DNA from: Chloroflexus sp. MS-G
GTDB lineage: Bacteria; Chloroflexota; Chloroflexia; Chloroflexales; Chloroflexaceae
Assembly: GCF_000735195.1 (NCBI RefSeq)
Contig: NZ_JPIM01000023.1
Location: 1 to 48,229 of the forward strand
DNA length: 48,229 nucleotides
Direction: 5' to 3'
Made by a program: the position numbers and the translations under genes. The notes below the pieces were generated by a model. That model made no database searches. It was not told where the DNA came from and saw nothing but the letters and a program-made list of their open reading frames with translations. This document shows, one piece after another, positions 24,274 to 32,047 of the stretch. Each line of letters opens with the position of its first letter. Position 1 is the stretch's first letter.

Positions 24274-25716
24274 ATGGTTGCGCGCTCAATCCACCCTTCC
24301 CGCACGCCGGTGGCAACTCCCGATGAGGGGCTAGTCGCTGATCTCCTTCCTCCAATGTTGGTCTTGTTGGCTACGTTGGCAGCGGCTGTCATTGGTCTCT
24401 TGCTCCTTAACCGGTGGGATGGTAATTTCTGGCCTTACGCGATCATTCTGTTGCTGATGGGCTTTCTGGCAGTGAGTGATCGCTTTCGGCGAAGAGGCGA
24501 TTACGACAAGGCCAGTATGGTTCTTGTAACCGCTCTAACAATCTTGCCGGTACTGAGCTGTGCTGCTTTTGGTTTTGTTAACAACATCTTCCTGTATCTT
24601 TCAGTCCTTGGTGTCTTTGCCGCTGGAATTATGGTGTCTTCGCGGGCACCGTTTCGGGCTGCGCAGGCAGCTATTCTGCTCTATCTGATCCTGATTCTCG
24701 CAGCCGACCTGATCGGTCAGCCTCGACCAACTTGGTTTGAGGTTATCGGTCAGCTTCTCTTCCAGATCGCACTTTTACTGGGTGCAGCAACGCTCAGTTG
24801 GGCGGCGGCTTACGTAGTGCGGGGTACGATACGCTGGGCTATTGATACGGCTCAGAAATCAGAACGGCGTGAGCAGTTGTTGCGCGAGACACAAGCAAAC
24901 CTGGAGCGAGCGTTGTTAGAACGTGATTTCTTGAATGAACAACTCTACCGCACAACCCTGGCCCTCGAAGAGGCGCGGGCGATGGCTGAGGCAGCCTATC
25001 GCTCGAAGTCGAACTTTATGGCGACAATGTCGCACGAGCTTCGTACTCCGCTCAATATTATTATCGGTTTTAGTACGGCAATTCTGGAACATCCTGAAAT
25101 GTACGGCGATGTCAAGCTCGACGAGCAGATCTTGCAAGACATTGCTGAAATTCGGCGTAGTGGTCAGCATCTGCTCGGCCTGATCAACGATATTCTCGAT
25201 CTGGCGAAAGTTGAGGCCGGTAAACTTGAGCTTAATAAGACAAATCTGCAATTACTGCCCTTACTTGAAGAGACCATACGTACCGCACAGGCATTGATCA
25301 ACGACCGTCCCATTCAACTGCGCCGTGAATACTGTGAACCCCTACCGACCGTGTTTGCTGATGAAGTGCGGGTGCGGCAAGTCCTGCTCAATTTGGTCTC
25401 GAATGCCTGTAAGTTTACGCATTCGGGTGAAATTGCGGTTGGTGCCCGCGCCGATAGTAATGAGGTGATTGTGTGGGTGCGTGATACCGGAATCGGGATT
25501 GCACCAGAGGATCAGGAACGCATTTTCCAACAGTTTGAGCAGATCGAACATGCGGATACCCGCCAGCACGCCGGTACTGGGCTTGGTCTCGCGATCTGTC
25601 GCTGGTTGGTCGAATTGCATGGCGGGCGGATGTGGCTAGAGAGTGAGTTGGGGAAGGGTAGTATCTTTTTCTTCTCATTGCCGCGCACACGGGCAGGTGG
25701 GGAATCGCCGTTGTAG
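24274..25716 (+). CDS. Membrane sensor histidine kinase
   Basis: The 480-residue protein has an N-terminal membrane domain of about six hydrophobic segments (about 24-190), a coiled-coil linker and a complete HisKA-HATPase transmitter. The phosphorylated histidine is H254 in MSHELRTPLN. The N box is LVSNACKF, G1 is DTGIGIAPED, the F box is FQQFEQIE and G2 is GTGLGLAI. There is no extracellular sensor loop of any size, so sensing probably involves the membrane segments. A single-domain response regulator gene follows after about 70 bp and is its likely partner. The ATG is preceded by AAGGATAAGGA. Confidence 0.92.
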   Translation: MVARSIHPSRTPVATPDEGLVADLLPPMLVLLATLAAAVIGLLLLNRWDGNFWPYAIILLLMGFLAVSDRFRRRGDYDKASMVLVTALTILPVLSCAAFGFVNNIFLYLSVLGVFAAGIMVSSRAPFRAAQAAILLYLILILAADLIGQPRPTWFEVIGQLLFQIALLLGAATLSWAAAYVVRGTIRWAIDTAQKSERREQLLRETQANLERALLERDFLNEQLYRTTLALEEARAMAEAAYRSKSNFMATMSHELRTPLNIIIGFSTAILEHPEMYGDVKLDEQILQDIAEIRRSGQHLLGLINDILDLAKVEAGKLELNKTNLQLLPLLEETIRTAQALINDRPIQLRREYCEPLPTVFADEVRVRQVLLNLVSNACKFTHSGEIAVGARADSNEVIVWVRDTGIGIAPEDQERIFQQFEQIEHADTRQHAGTGLGLAICRWLVELHGGRMWLESELGKGSIFFFSLPRTRAGGESPL

Positions 25717-25788
25717 CGTGCTGGAAAGCCGTCAATGAAGTTGGCTCATTGTCATTGATGATGGTGTCTAGCGAAGGAGCAGGGAACG

Positions 25789-26148
25789 ATGGCCAGAATT
25801 CTACTTGTCGATGATGTATACACGGCCCGTTCGATGTTTGAACGTGTGCTCCGTCATGTCGGCCGACATGAGGTGCTTGCGGTGGGGAGTGGTGCTGAGG
25901 CGCTGGCGAAGGTACGGGAATTTGCCCCTGATGTCATCATTCTCGATATTAGTATGGCCGACCGCGATGGTCTAATGGTATTGCGTGATCTACGGGCAAT
26001 GGGTGTCACGTGTCCGATAATTGCCCACACCGCCCGTACCGAAAGGACACCGGGTGAGTTTGTGGCACAGGGTTTTGATGCCTACGTGCCGAAGACGGGT
26101 AATCTCACCAATTTGCTGAGCACCGTGCGCGATCTGGTTGGGCGCTGA
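25789..26148 (+). CDS. Single-domain response regulator
   Basis: This 119-residue CheY-like receiver has no output domain. The acidic pocket is D8/D9, the phosphoacceptor D53, the switch threonine T81 and the conserved lysine K102, so it should be phosphorylatable. It probably takes phosphate from the upstream kinase and signals by protein-protein contact or by phosphorelay. The ATG follows GAAGGAGCAGG. Nothing on the same strand follows within 570 bp. Confidence 0.9.
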   Translation: MARILLVDDVYTARSMFERVLRHVGRHEVLAVGSGAEALAKVREFAPDVIILDISMADRDGLMVLRDLRAMGVTCPIIAHTARTERTPGEFVAQGFDAYVPKTGNLTNLLSTVRDLVGR

Positions 26149-26285
26149 ACAAGCAGGATCGTTCGTGATGAAAATGAGGTCACGCAGCGTCTACGGCAGG
26201 TGAATTGCATGAGAGAACTGTGGATGCTATCGCACGTCTCTGCCGGTATGTGCAGGTTTGTATTAGAAGTTCTTCGTGTAGTTAA

Positions 26286-26316
26286 TGTGGAAAACTTGTG
26301 GAAAATCTGTGGATGC
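26286..26316. repeat. Three 11-bp-phased DnaA-box-like repeats
   Basis: TGTGGAAAA (26286), TGTGGAAAA (26297) and TGTGGATGC (26308) start exactly 11 bp apart. A fourth copy, TGTGGATGC, lies at 26219-26227. The DnaA-box consensus read on this strand is TGTGGATAA; each copy matches seven of nine positions. Confidence 0.6.
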
Positions 26317-26692
26317 AAAACTGATGGCATTCCTCAATTGTGAATAGTAAGGGATTTCTACGTGTTCAGTGTCTATACGGCGGGCCTGGCACAGGAAACC
26401 CTGACCACGCAGTCGCTTGGAAGCGTGGTTTTCCGGCTCGCATGTTGCAGTGGACAGTGCAGGGAGTAAGCGGTTAAAAGCTCTCATCCTTCCCCAACTT
26501 CTGTTCTCTCCTGGACGAGGGTAAGGACGGGGATGGTCGAAGATGGTTGCGAACCCATCCCTCTCGCCATTGCTCACTTCTCTCCTCTCTCCTCTGTCAA
26601 CATTGCCTGAAAAACTTTGCAAGGCTCTCTTGACCAGTGGGGGTCACGCAAGGTTCCGCTGGTTCGTTCAACACGAATACCATGCCTTCGGT

Positions 26693-26698
26693 TACAAT
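26693..26698 (+). promoter_or_regulatory. Possible -10 for the his-pur operon
   Basis: TACAAT at 26693-26698 would place transcription start about 18 nt before the ATG at 26723. No good -35 box is seen. Confidence 0.3.
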
Positions 26699-26722
26699 TG
26701 AGAGGGAGGGTAGTGATCGGGT

Positions 26723-28174
26723 ATGGGAGGTGTTGTGACCGTTGATCTTGTGCGCGGCATGCGTGATGTGTTACCGGCAGAATACACGCTGAGCCGACGT
26801 ATTCAGACGATATTAGAACGGACGATGTCCGCTTACGGTTTTCAGATGCTCGATACACCGATTATTGAGCATCGAGAACTCTATCTCCGTAAATTGGGTG
26901 AAGATTTGGTTGGTAAGGTCTACGAGTTTAGCTTTGGTGGGCGCGATCTGGCGTTGCGACCGGAGTGGACGGCGTCGGTGCTGCGGGCATATGTGGCTGG
27001 GATGCAGGATCAGCCGTTACCCTTGCGTCTAAGCTACGCTGGGCCGGTGTTTCGCTATGAACGTCCACAACGCCACACCTATCGTCAGTTCACGCAGGTA
27101 GGTGGCGAGATTATTGGTGGGCTGCCACCACGTGCCGATGCCGAGGTGATCGCACTGGCTTGCGCAGGACTGGCTGCGGTAGGCGTAACCGATTACACAG
27201 TGCGGATCGGTCACATCGGTCTGGCACGTGAGTTGCTGAGCCGTTTCAATCTGCCTGAACGTACCCGTGGATTATTGATTTGGAGTCTCGAACGGTTGCG
27301 CGCTGAAGGAATAACACCGGTGCGCGAACGGGTGCTGGCGAACCTTGGGACACCGCCAGAGGGTCTTGAGTTACCGGTTGGGATCAATGACGAAGAGGCA
27401 GTCATCTGGCTTGAGCGAGTGCTGGCAGCAATGCAGATCGATCTCCGTACTGGTACCAGAAGCCCCTCAGAGGTCATACAACGCTTGCTCCGCACATTAC
27501 GACGTGCTGATGAGCAACCACTGGTTGACGCGGCCCTCGATCAATTAGTACGCCTGGCGGCAATCGGCGGTGCACCCGCCCAGGCAATGCCGCAATTAGC
27601 CGATCTGCTCGGTGTCGAGTCGGTGGCGTTTCGTGAGTTACAGGCCATTCTTGAACTGTTAGAATCGCATGCGGTACCTTCCGCTTGTATTACCATCGAT
27701 GGTGCGCTTGGCCGTGGTCTCCACTACTATACCGGCTTGATATTTGAGATTTATGATCGAGAAGGGAGTCAGCTCTGTGGCGGAGGGCGATACGACGATC
27801 TAGTAGGAGCGCTGGGTGGGCGGCAGCCAACTCCGGCGGTTGGTTTTGCCTACGGGCTAGAACGAGTAATGGCAGCCGCCGCTATTGAAGCCGATGAGGT
27901 GCCCCAGACCGTATTGGTCGCAGCCGTCCATGACGATGATTATCCGTATGCGTTGCGGGTTGCCAGACGGCTTCGCGCTAGAGGCTATACGGTGGTGCTC
28001 GACGTACGGGGACGTAGCGTGAAAGATAATCTACGCGATGCCACACGCCGTCATTTTACGGCCGCTGTTATCGTAGGGGCCGACGAACGGGCGGGGGAGT
28101 ACATCGTCTGGCGCGATCTGGCGACGCGAACCGAACAGCGGATTCCCTTTGCCGCGTTAGGAGGAGACCTATGA
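26723..28174 (+). CDS. HisRS-like protein, probable ATP phosphoribosyltransferase regulatory subunit HisZ
   Basis: The 483-residue protein is a class II aminoacyl-tRNA synthetase homologue of the HisRS type. Motif 2 region FRYERPQRHTYRQF and motif 3 region GGGRYDDLV...VGFAYGLERV are present, plus a C-terminal anticodon-binding-like domain (about 390-475). The second histidine signature, RGLDYY in true HisRS, is RGLHYYTG here, and LRPEGT is LRPEWT; both changes lean to the HisZ paralogue. Against that, most HisZ proteins are shorter and lack the C-terminal domain. Its gene neighbours hisG, which supports a histidine biosynthesis role. A GTG at 26735 after GGGAGG is an alternative start. Confidence 0.7.
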   Translation: MGGVVTVDLVRGMRDVLPAEYTLSRRIQTILERTMSAYGFQMLDTPIIEHRELYLRKLGEDLVGKVYEFSFGGRDLALRPEWTASVLRAYVAGMQDQPLPLRLSYAGPVFRYERPQRHTYRQFTQVGGEIIGGLPPRADAEVIALACAGLAAVGVTDYTVRIGHIGLARELLSRFNLPERTRGLLIWSLERLRAEGITPVRERVLANLGTPPEGLELPVGINDEEAVIWLERVLAAMQIDLRTGTRSPSEVIQRLLRTLRRADEQPLVDAALDQLVRLAAIGGAPAQAMPQLADLLGVESVAFRELQAILELLESHAVPSACITIDGALGRGLHYYTGLIFEIYDREGSQLCGGGRYDDLVGALGGRQPTPAVGFAYGLERVMAAAAIEADEVPQTVLVAAVHDDDYPYALRVARRLRARGYTVVLDVRGRSVKDNLRDATRRHFTAAVIVGADERAGEYIVWRDLATRTEQRIPFAALGGDL

Positions 28175-28857
28175 GTTCTCTACCGTGCTGGGGGCGCGCT
28201 ACAGAGTTGTTATTCGCGCAACAACAACAGATCGTTACTCGTACTCCGGTCTGTTGGCTGCCATGGGCGACCTATACGACGTATGGGAATCACTTGCCCT
28301 TTGGCACGCCTGGGTTTATCACGACAGCGATTGTTGAACGGGCTGCTCAGCGCGTGGGTGGGGTGGTGTATCCTGTCTTGTGGCGTGATCTCGATCTTGA
28401 CATAAACCTGTTTCGCCAGATGCTCACGGCACGGTTGACCACGGTTGCCGGTCAAGCGTTTCAGATTGCCGTCGTTGTGGGTCGCTCGGAAAATACCACC
28501 GACGACCTGTCCATCATAGAAGTTGCAGAGTCAGCTCAACATCAGCATCGTATCCTCGTGCTGGCTGTTTCCCCGTTCGAGCTGGTTGACGAGCAGATGC
28601 AGGATCACGGTGCACTCTGGGAAACGTCGTTGATGCTGGCAATTCGCCCCGATTTAGTCGATGTGAACCAAATCGCAGACCACGATGGGCAAGATGTCCG
28701 TCATGTCGCCAGCCCATCGCTTGGCCAACAGGCATTGCATCTGGCCGGTGAACGGCTTGCTGTTGCGGTACGTGATCTTTTGGAACGTCGTGATACGTCA
28801 GTCATTGCTGCGCTCTATCAGCAGCGTCGTGTGCGCTATACTTCACAACTGCTATGA
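28171..28857 (+). CDS. Creatininase-fold protein lacking metal ligands
   Basis: The 228-residue protein resembles the creatininase/FAPy-hydrolase family in outline: LPWATYTTYGNHLPFGTPGFI corresponds to the LPVGSTEQHGPHLPLGTD block, and GALWETSLMLAIRPDLV to the ETSLML block. The metal-binding Glu, His and Asp of the first block are replaced by Thr, Tyr and Pro, and the NGHGGN-type loop is GRSENT. It therefore looks like a non-catalytic relative or one with a changed chemistry. The start overlaps the hisZ-like stop by four bases and the end overlaps the hisG start by four bases, so its expression is tied to histidine synthesis. Confidence 0.7.
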   Translation: MSSLPCWGRATELLFAQQQQIVTRTPVCWLPWATYTTYGNHLPFGTPGFITTAIVERAAQRVGGVVYPVLWRDLDLDINLFRQMLTARLTTVAGQAFQIAVVVGRSENTTDDLSIIEVAESAQHQHRILVLAVSPFELVDEQMQDHGALWETSLMLAIRPDLVDVNQIADHDGQDVRHVASPSLGQQALHLAGERLAVAVRDLLERRDTSVIAALYQQRRVRYTSQLL

Positions 28858-29858
28858 CACTTCGTTTTGCAATCCCTTCAAAAGGCTCTGGTTACGATGC
28901 AACAATTGCCTTGCTTGAGAGCTGTGGTTTGCGAGTGACACGGGCCAATCCACGCCAGTATACGGCGGTGTTACGCGGGCTTCCTGATACCGAGGTCTTG
29001 CTGCATCGGCCGGCGGACATTGTATTGAAGGTGGCCGAGGGGGCAATCGATCTCGGTGTAACCGGTCACGACCTCTTACATGAACTCCGTGGTGACGATG
29101 ATGATGTGTTGATCGTGATTGACGATCTCGGTTTCTGGCGGGTAGAACTGGTCTTTGCCGTCCCGCAGAGCTGGATTGATGTAACCTCGTGGGCCGATCT
29201 GGCCGATCTGGCGGTAGAGTTTCAGTCACGCGGTCGCCGATTACGGATTGCTACCAAATATCCCAACACAGTACGACGTTTTTGCTATGCGCATGGTATC
29301 AATGTCTTTGAGCTGGTTGAATCGCAAGGGGCGACCGAAGCTGCGCCTGGCCTTGGCTATGCCGATATTATTGCCGACATTACTGAAACAGGTACTGCCA
29401 TTCGCGAGAATCAATTGAAGATCGTCGGTGGGCCGTTGCTCCGTTCGCAGGCGGTACTCATCGGTTCCCGGCGTACACTGCGCGGGAACCCTTCCCGGCT
29501 CGAGCTGGTGCGTCAACTTTGTGAATTGATCGAAGCGCGCCGACGTGGGCGTCTCTTCTACTCGCTGACTGCCAATCTCCCCGGTACCTCGGTCGAAGAG
29601 GTCGGGCGTAAGGTCACGGCTCGTCATGAACTGGCCGGTTTGCAGGGGCCAACGATTGCACCGGTCTGGAGTAAGTTTGCCAGTGATAGCGGCTGGTACG
29701 CTGTGAACGTCGTAGTGCCGCAAGAGGAGTTACTACCGGCTATCGATTATCTGCGGAGCATCGGGGCGAGCAGTGTGACAACAGTGCAGGTACAACACGT
29801 CTTTCGGGCACAGAGTGAGGCGTTTGCGCGACTCTGCGCACGTCTCGGTGAGGAGTAG
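28854..29858 (+). CDS. hisG: ATP phosphoribosyltransferase, long form
   Basis: HisG joins ATP and PRPP in the first step of histidine synthesis. The 334-residue product has the catalytic domain (RFAIPSKGSGYDATIALLESCGL at the start; ATEAAPGLGYADIIADITETG around 160-180) and a C-terminal ACT-like regulatory domain (about 225-315, FYSLTANLPGTSVEEV...GWYAVNVVVPQEEL). That makes it the long, self-sufficient HisG type, which normally is inhibited directly by histidine and does not need HisZ. It overlaps the creatininase-like gene by four bases and is followed by purM after two bases. Confidence 0.9.
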   Translation: MTLRFAIPSKGSGYDATIALLESCGLRVTRANPRQYTAVLRGLPDTEVLLHRPADIVLKVAEGAIDLGVTGHDLLHELRGDDDDVLIVIDDLGFWRVELVFAVPQSWIDVTSWADLADLAVEFQSRGRRLRIATKYPNTVRRFCYAHGINVFELVESQGATEAAPGLGYADIIADITETGTAIRENQLKIVGGPLLRSQAVLIGSRRTLRGNPSRLELVRQLCELIEARRRGRLFYSLTANLPGTSVEEVGRKVTARHELAGLQGPTIAPVWSKFASDSGWYAVNVVVPQEELLPAIDYLRSIGASSVTTVQVQHVFRAQSEAFARLCARLGEE

Positions 29859-29860
29859 GT

Positions 29861-30889
29861 ATGAGCCAGTATAGTGCAGCTGGCGTTGATATTGCCGCCG
29901 CAACACGAGCTAAAGAGTTAATGGCAGCCGCAGTGCGTAGTACGCATGGGCCAGCAGTATTAGCCGGAATGGGTGCGTTTGGTGGTTGTTTTGATGCGGC
30001 TCTGGCGCTGGCCGGAATACAAGCGCCGGTGTTGGTGAGTAGTACCGATGGTGTTGGCACCAAGACCCTGGTGGCTGCCGCCGTAGGTCGCTATGATACA
30101 GTGGGGCAAGATCTGGTTCATCACGCGGTGAACGATATTCTGGTGCAGGGTGCACGTCCGCTTTTCTTCCTCGACTATATCGCCGTTGCAAAACTCGATC
30201 CGGTACAGGTGGCGGCAATTGTAGCCGGTGTTGCTGAGGGGTGCCGGGCTACCGGCTGTGCGTTGATCGGTGGCGAAACAGCCGAAATGCCCGATGTCTA
30301 TGCACCGGGCGCCTTCGATCTGGCCGGTACGATTGTTGGCGTGGTCGAGCGGTCGGCAATGTTACCGCGTACCGATATTATCGCTGGTGATGCCATCGTA
30401 GCCCTTCCGAGTACCGGTTTGCACACTAATGGCTATTCGCTTGCGCGACGGCTCGTGAAGCACCATTTTGCGACCGAAGGTTATGCGGCGCGTCCGGCTA
30501 TTCTCGGTGGGCAAACAATCGGTGAAGCGTTGTTAGCTGTTCATCGTTGTTACCTGTCTGAAGTGAATGCATTGCGCGCCGTGGTGCCGGTAAAGGCGCT
30601 GTGCCACATTACCGGTGGTGGCATTTACGATAATCTGCCACGGGTACTCCCTGACGGGCTGGGGGCCGAGATTGTGCGGGGAAGCTGGTCTATTCCGCCA
30701 ATTTGCCAGTTGCTGGTTGAACTTGGGCGCCTTGACGAACAGGAAGCGTTTCATGCCCTCAATATGGGGCTAGGCATGCTGGTGATTGTACCTGCCGAGT
30801 CGGCGAGCCAGGCACTGGCGACTATCCCGGAAGCACGCCTGGTTGGCCGGGTAGCGACAGAACCGGCTGTCCGGCTGGTCGATGTGTAA
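29861..30889 (+). CDS. purM: Phosphoribosylformylglycinamidine cyclo-ligase (AIR synthetase)
   Basis: PurM closes the imidazole ring of FGAM using ATP to give AIR in purine synthesis. The 342-residue product has the family landmarks SSTDGVGTK, GQDLVHHAVNDILVQGARPLFFLDY, GGETAEMPD and LPSTGLHTNGYSLAR, with the C-terminal HITGGGIYDNLPR. The length is normal. GAGGAG upstream of the ATG lies in the end of hisG, and the two-base spacing implies a shared transcript. purC follows after 11 bp. Confidence 0.95.
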   Translation: MSQYSAAGVDIAAATRAKELMAAAVRSTHGPAVLAGMGAFGGCFDAALALAGIQAPVLVSSTDGVGTKTLVAAAVGRYDTVGQDLVHHAVNDILVQGARPLFFLDYIAVAKLDPVQVAAIVAGVAEGCRATGCALIGGETAEMPDVYAPGAFDLAGTIVGVVERSAMLPRTDIIAGDAIVALPSTGLHTNGYSLARRLVKHHFATEGYAARPAILGGQTIGEALLAVHRCYLSEVNALRAVVPVKALCHITGGGIYDNLPRVLPDGLGAEIVRGSWSIPPICQLLVELGRLDEQEAFHALNMGLGMLVIVPAESASQALATIPEARLVGRVATEPAVRLVDV

Positions 30890-30900
30890 AGGAGACGATT

Positions 30901-31638
30901 ATGGAACTGGGCGCTGTAATCGCTGAAGGTAAGACCAAAATCGTGTATGCGCATCCATCCGACCCCGATCTGGCAATTTTATACCATAAAGATGGCATCA
31001 CTGCTGGCGATGGTGCGCGTCGGAGCATCATTGAAGGAAAGGGAGCATTGGCCGGACAAACAACAGCTAATGTGTTTCGATTGCTTAACCGGGCCGGAAT
31101 TGCGACACACTTTGTCGATGCGCCTGAACCGACATTGACCATCGTTCGTCGGTGTACAATGATCCCCCTTGAAGTGGTGATGCGGCGCTTACCGGCAGGT
31201 TCGTATTTGCGTCGTCATCCTGAAGCTGCCGGCCAACGCTTCGATCCACCATTGATCGAGTTCTTCTTGAAAGATGATGCCCGCCACGATCCCCAAATCT
31301 CACCCCAAGAGATCACGTCACAGGGCATTGCTTCGCCTGCTGAAGTAGAGCAGATGATTCATACCGGGCGTGAAGTCTTCTTGACGCTGGAAGCGGCATG
31401 GCAACGGCTTGACGTCACCCTGGTCGATCTCAAAATTGAATTTGGGCGGACTACCCAGGGGAGTCTGGTGGTGGCTGATGTGATTGATAACGACTCATGG
31501 CGTATCTGGCCTGGTGGCGACCCTGAACGCATGCTCGATAAGCAGGTCTACCGTAATGCGCAGATTGTGGATGATGCGCTCCTTGCCGATGTGCGTGCGC
31601 GTTATGCGTTGGTGACCGAGCTAACCGGTCGTTGGTGA
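30901..31638 (+). CDS. purC: SAICAR synthetase
   Basis: PurC condenses CAIR with aspartate using ATP to give SAICAR. The 245-residue product shows the usual signatures: IAEGKTKIVY, ITAGDGARRSIIEGKG, the substrate-binding stretch EVVMRRLPAGSYLRR, FFLKDDARHDP and DLKIEFGR...VADVIDNDSWRIW. The length is typical of bacterial PurC. The ATG follows AAGGAG. It is the last gene of the his-pur operon; a strong hairpin stands 75 bp downstream. AICAR released by histidine synthesis re-enters the purine pathway downstream of PurC, so pairing with hisG makes metabolic sense. Confidence 0.95.
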   Translation: MELGAVIAEGKTKIVYAHPSDPDLAILYHKDGITAGDGARRSIIEGKGALAGQTTANVFRLLNRAGIATHFVDAPEPTLTIVRRCTMIPLEVVMRRLPAGSYLRRHPEAAGQRFDPPLIEFFLKDDARHDPQISPQEITSQGIASPAEVEQMIHTGREVFLTLEAAWQRLDVTLVDLKIEFGRTTQGSLVVADVIDNDSWRIWPGGDPERMLDKQVYRNAQIVDDALLADVRARYALVTELTGRW

Positions 31639-31712
31639 GCCGTAACTGATCACAGTTTAGAGGGTATTGCCGGTTAGGAGTGAGTGGGACGATCGCGGTT
31701 CAATTCTGTCGC

Positions 31713-31743
31713 ACGCTCCCCCTTCCTCACGAAGGGGGAGCGT
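31713..31743. terminator. Strong hairpin after purC
   Basis: A perfect 13-bp stem, ACGCTCCCCCTTC / GAAGGGGGAGCGT, with a 5-nt loop. It is likely the operon's 3' end, although the T tract is only a short TTT six bases later. The rest of the 409-bp gap (31639-32047) shows no gene, only GC-rich non-coding sequence. Confidence 0.6.
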
Positions 31744-32047
31744 CGCATTTGGGACGCTGAGAGCGAGGTTCAACCCTGTTACACGCCTGTCTTTCCACTC
31801 CACCGGCGGGTGAGAGTCGTTCACCGATATGGATCGTTCTTTCGCGTCACTTCGTCGTATCTCCCCTTCCTCTTCCACAATGGAAGATGAGAAGGGGGCT
31901 AGGGGGAAGGTGAGGGCGCTAGACGTGCCGGATGAGACGTGTGCTGGCTCCTACGCAAGTGCCTGGGTACGCGGTTGGAACCCATCGGTTAGCGCTTCCA
32001 TACCCTATCGCGGGCGGGTTGGGCACAATCTCTGCACACAGCAACTG

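Larger units (their letters stand above)
26149..26722. other. Intergenic region, 574 bp, with phased TGTGGA repeats
   Basis: It holds 11-bp-phased TGTGGA repeats at 26286-26316 (and a copy at 26219), a terminator-like dyad ACCACGC/GCGTGGT with a TTTT tail at 26404-26431, and a weak promoter (TACAAT, 26693-26698) for the his-pur operon. No gene is seen. Confidence 0.55.

Noticed and set aside
26219..26316. Calling oriC at the TGTGGA repeats
   Set aside because: No dnaA, no AT-rich unwinding region and no skew evidence in view; kept only as phased repeats.
31696..31760. tRNA suggested by GGTTCAATTC wording
   Set aside because: No acceptor stem, anticodon arm or D-arm can be built; the sequence forms a long hairpin instead.
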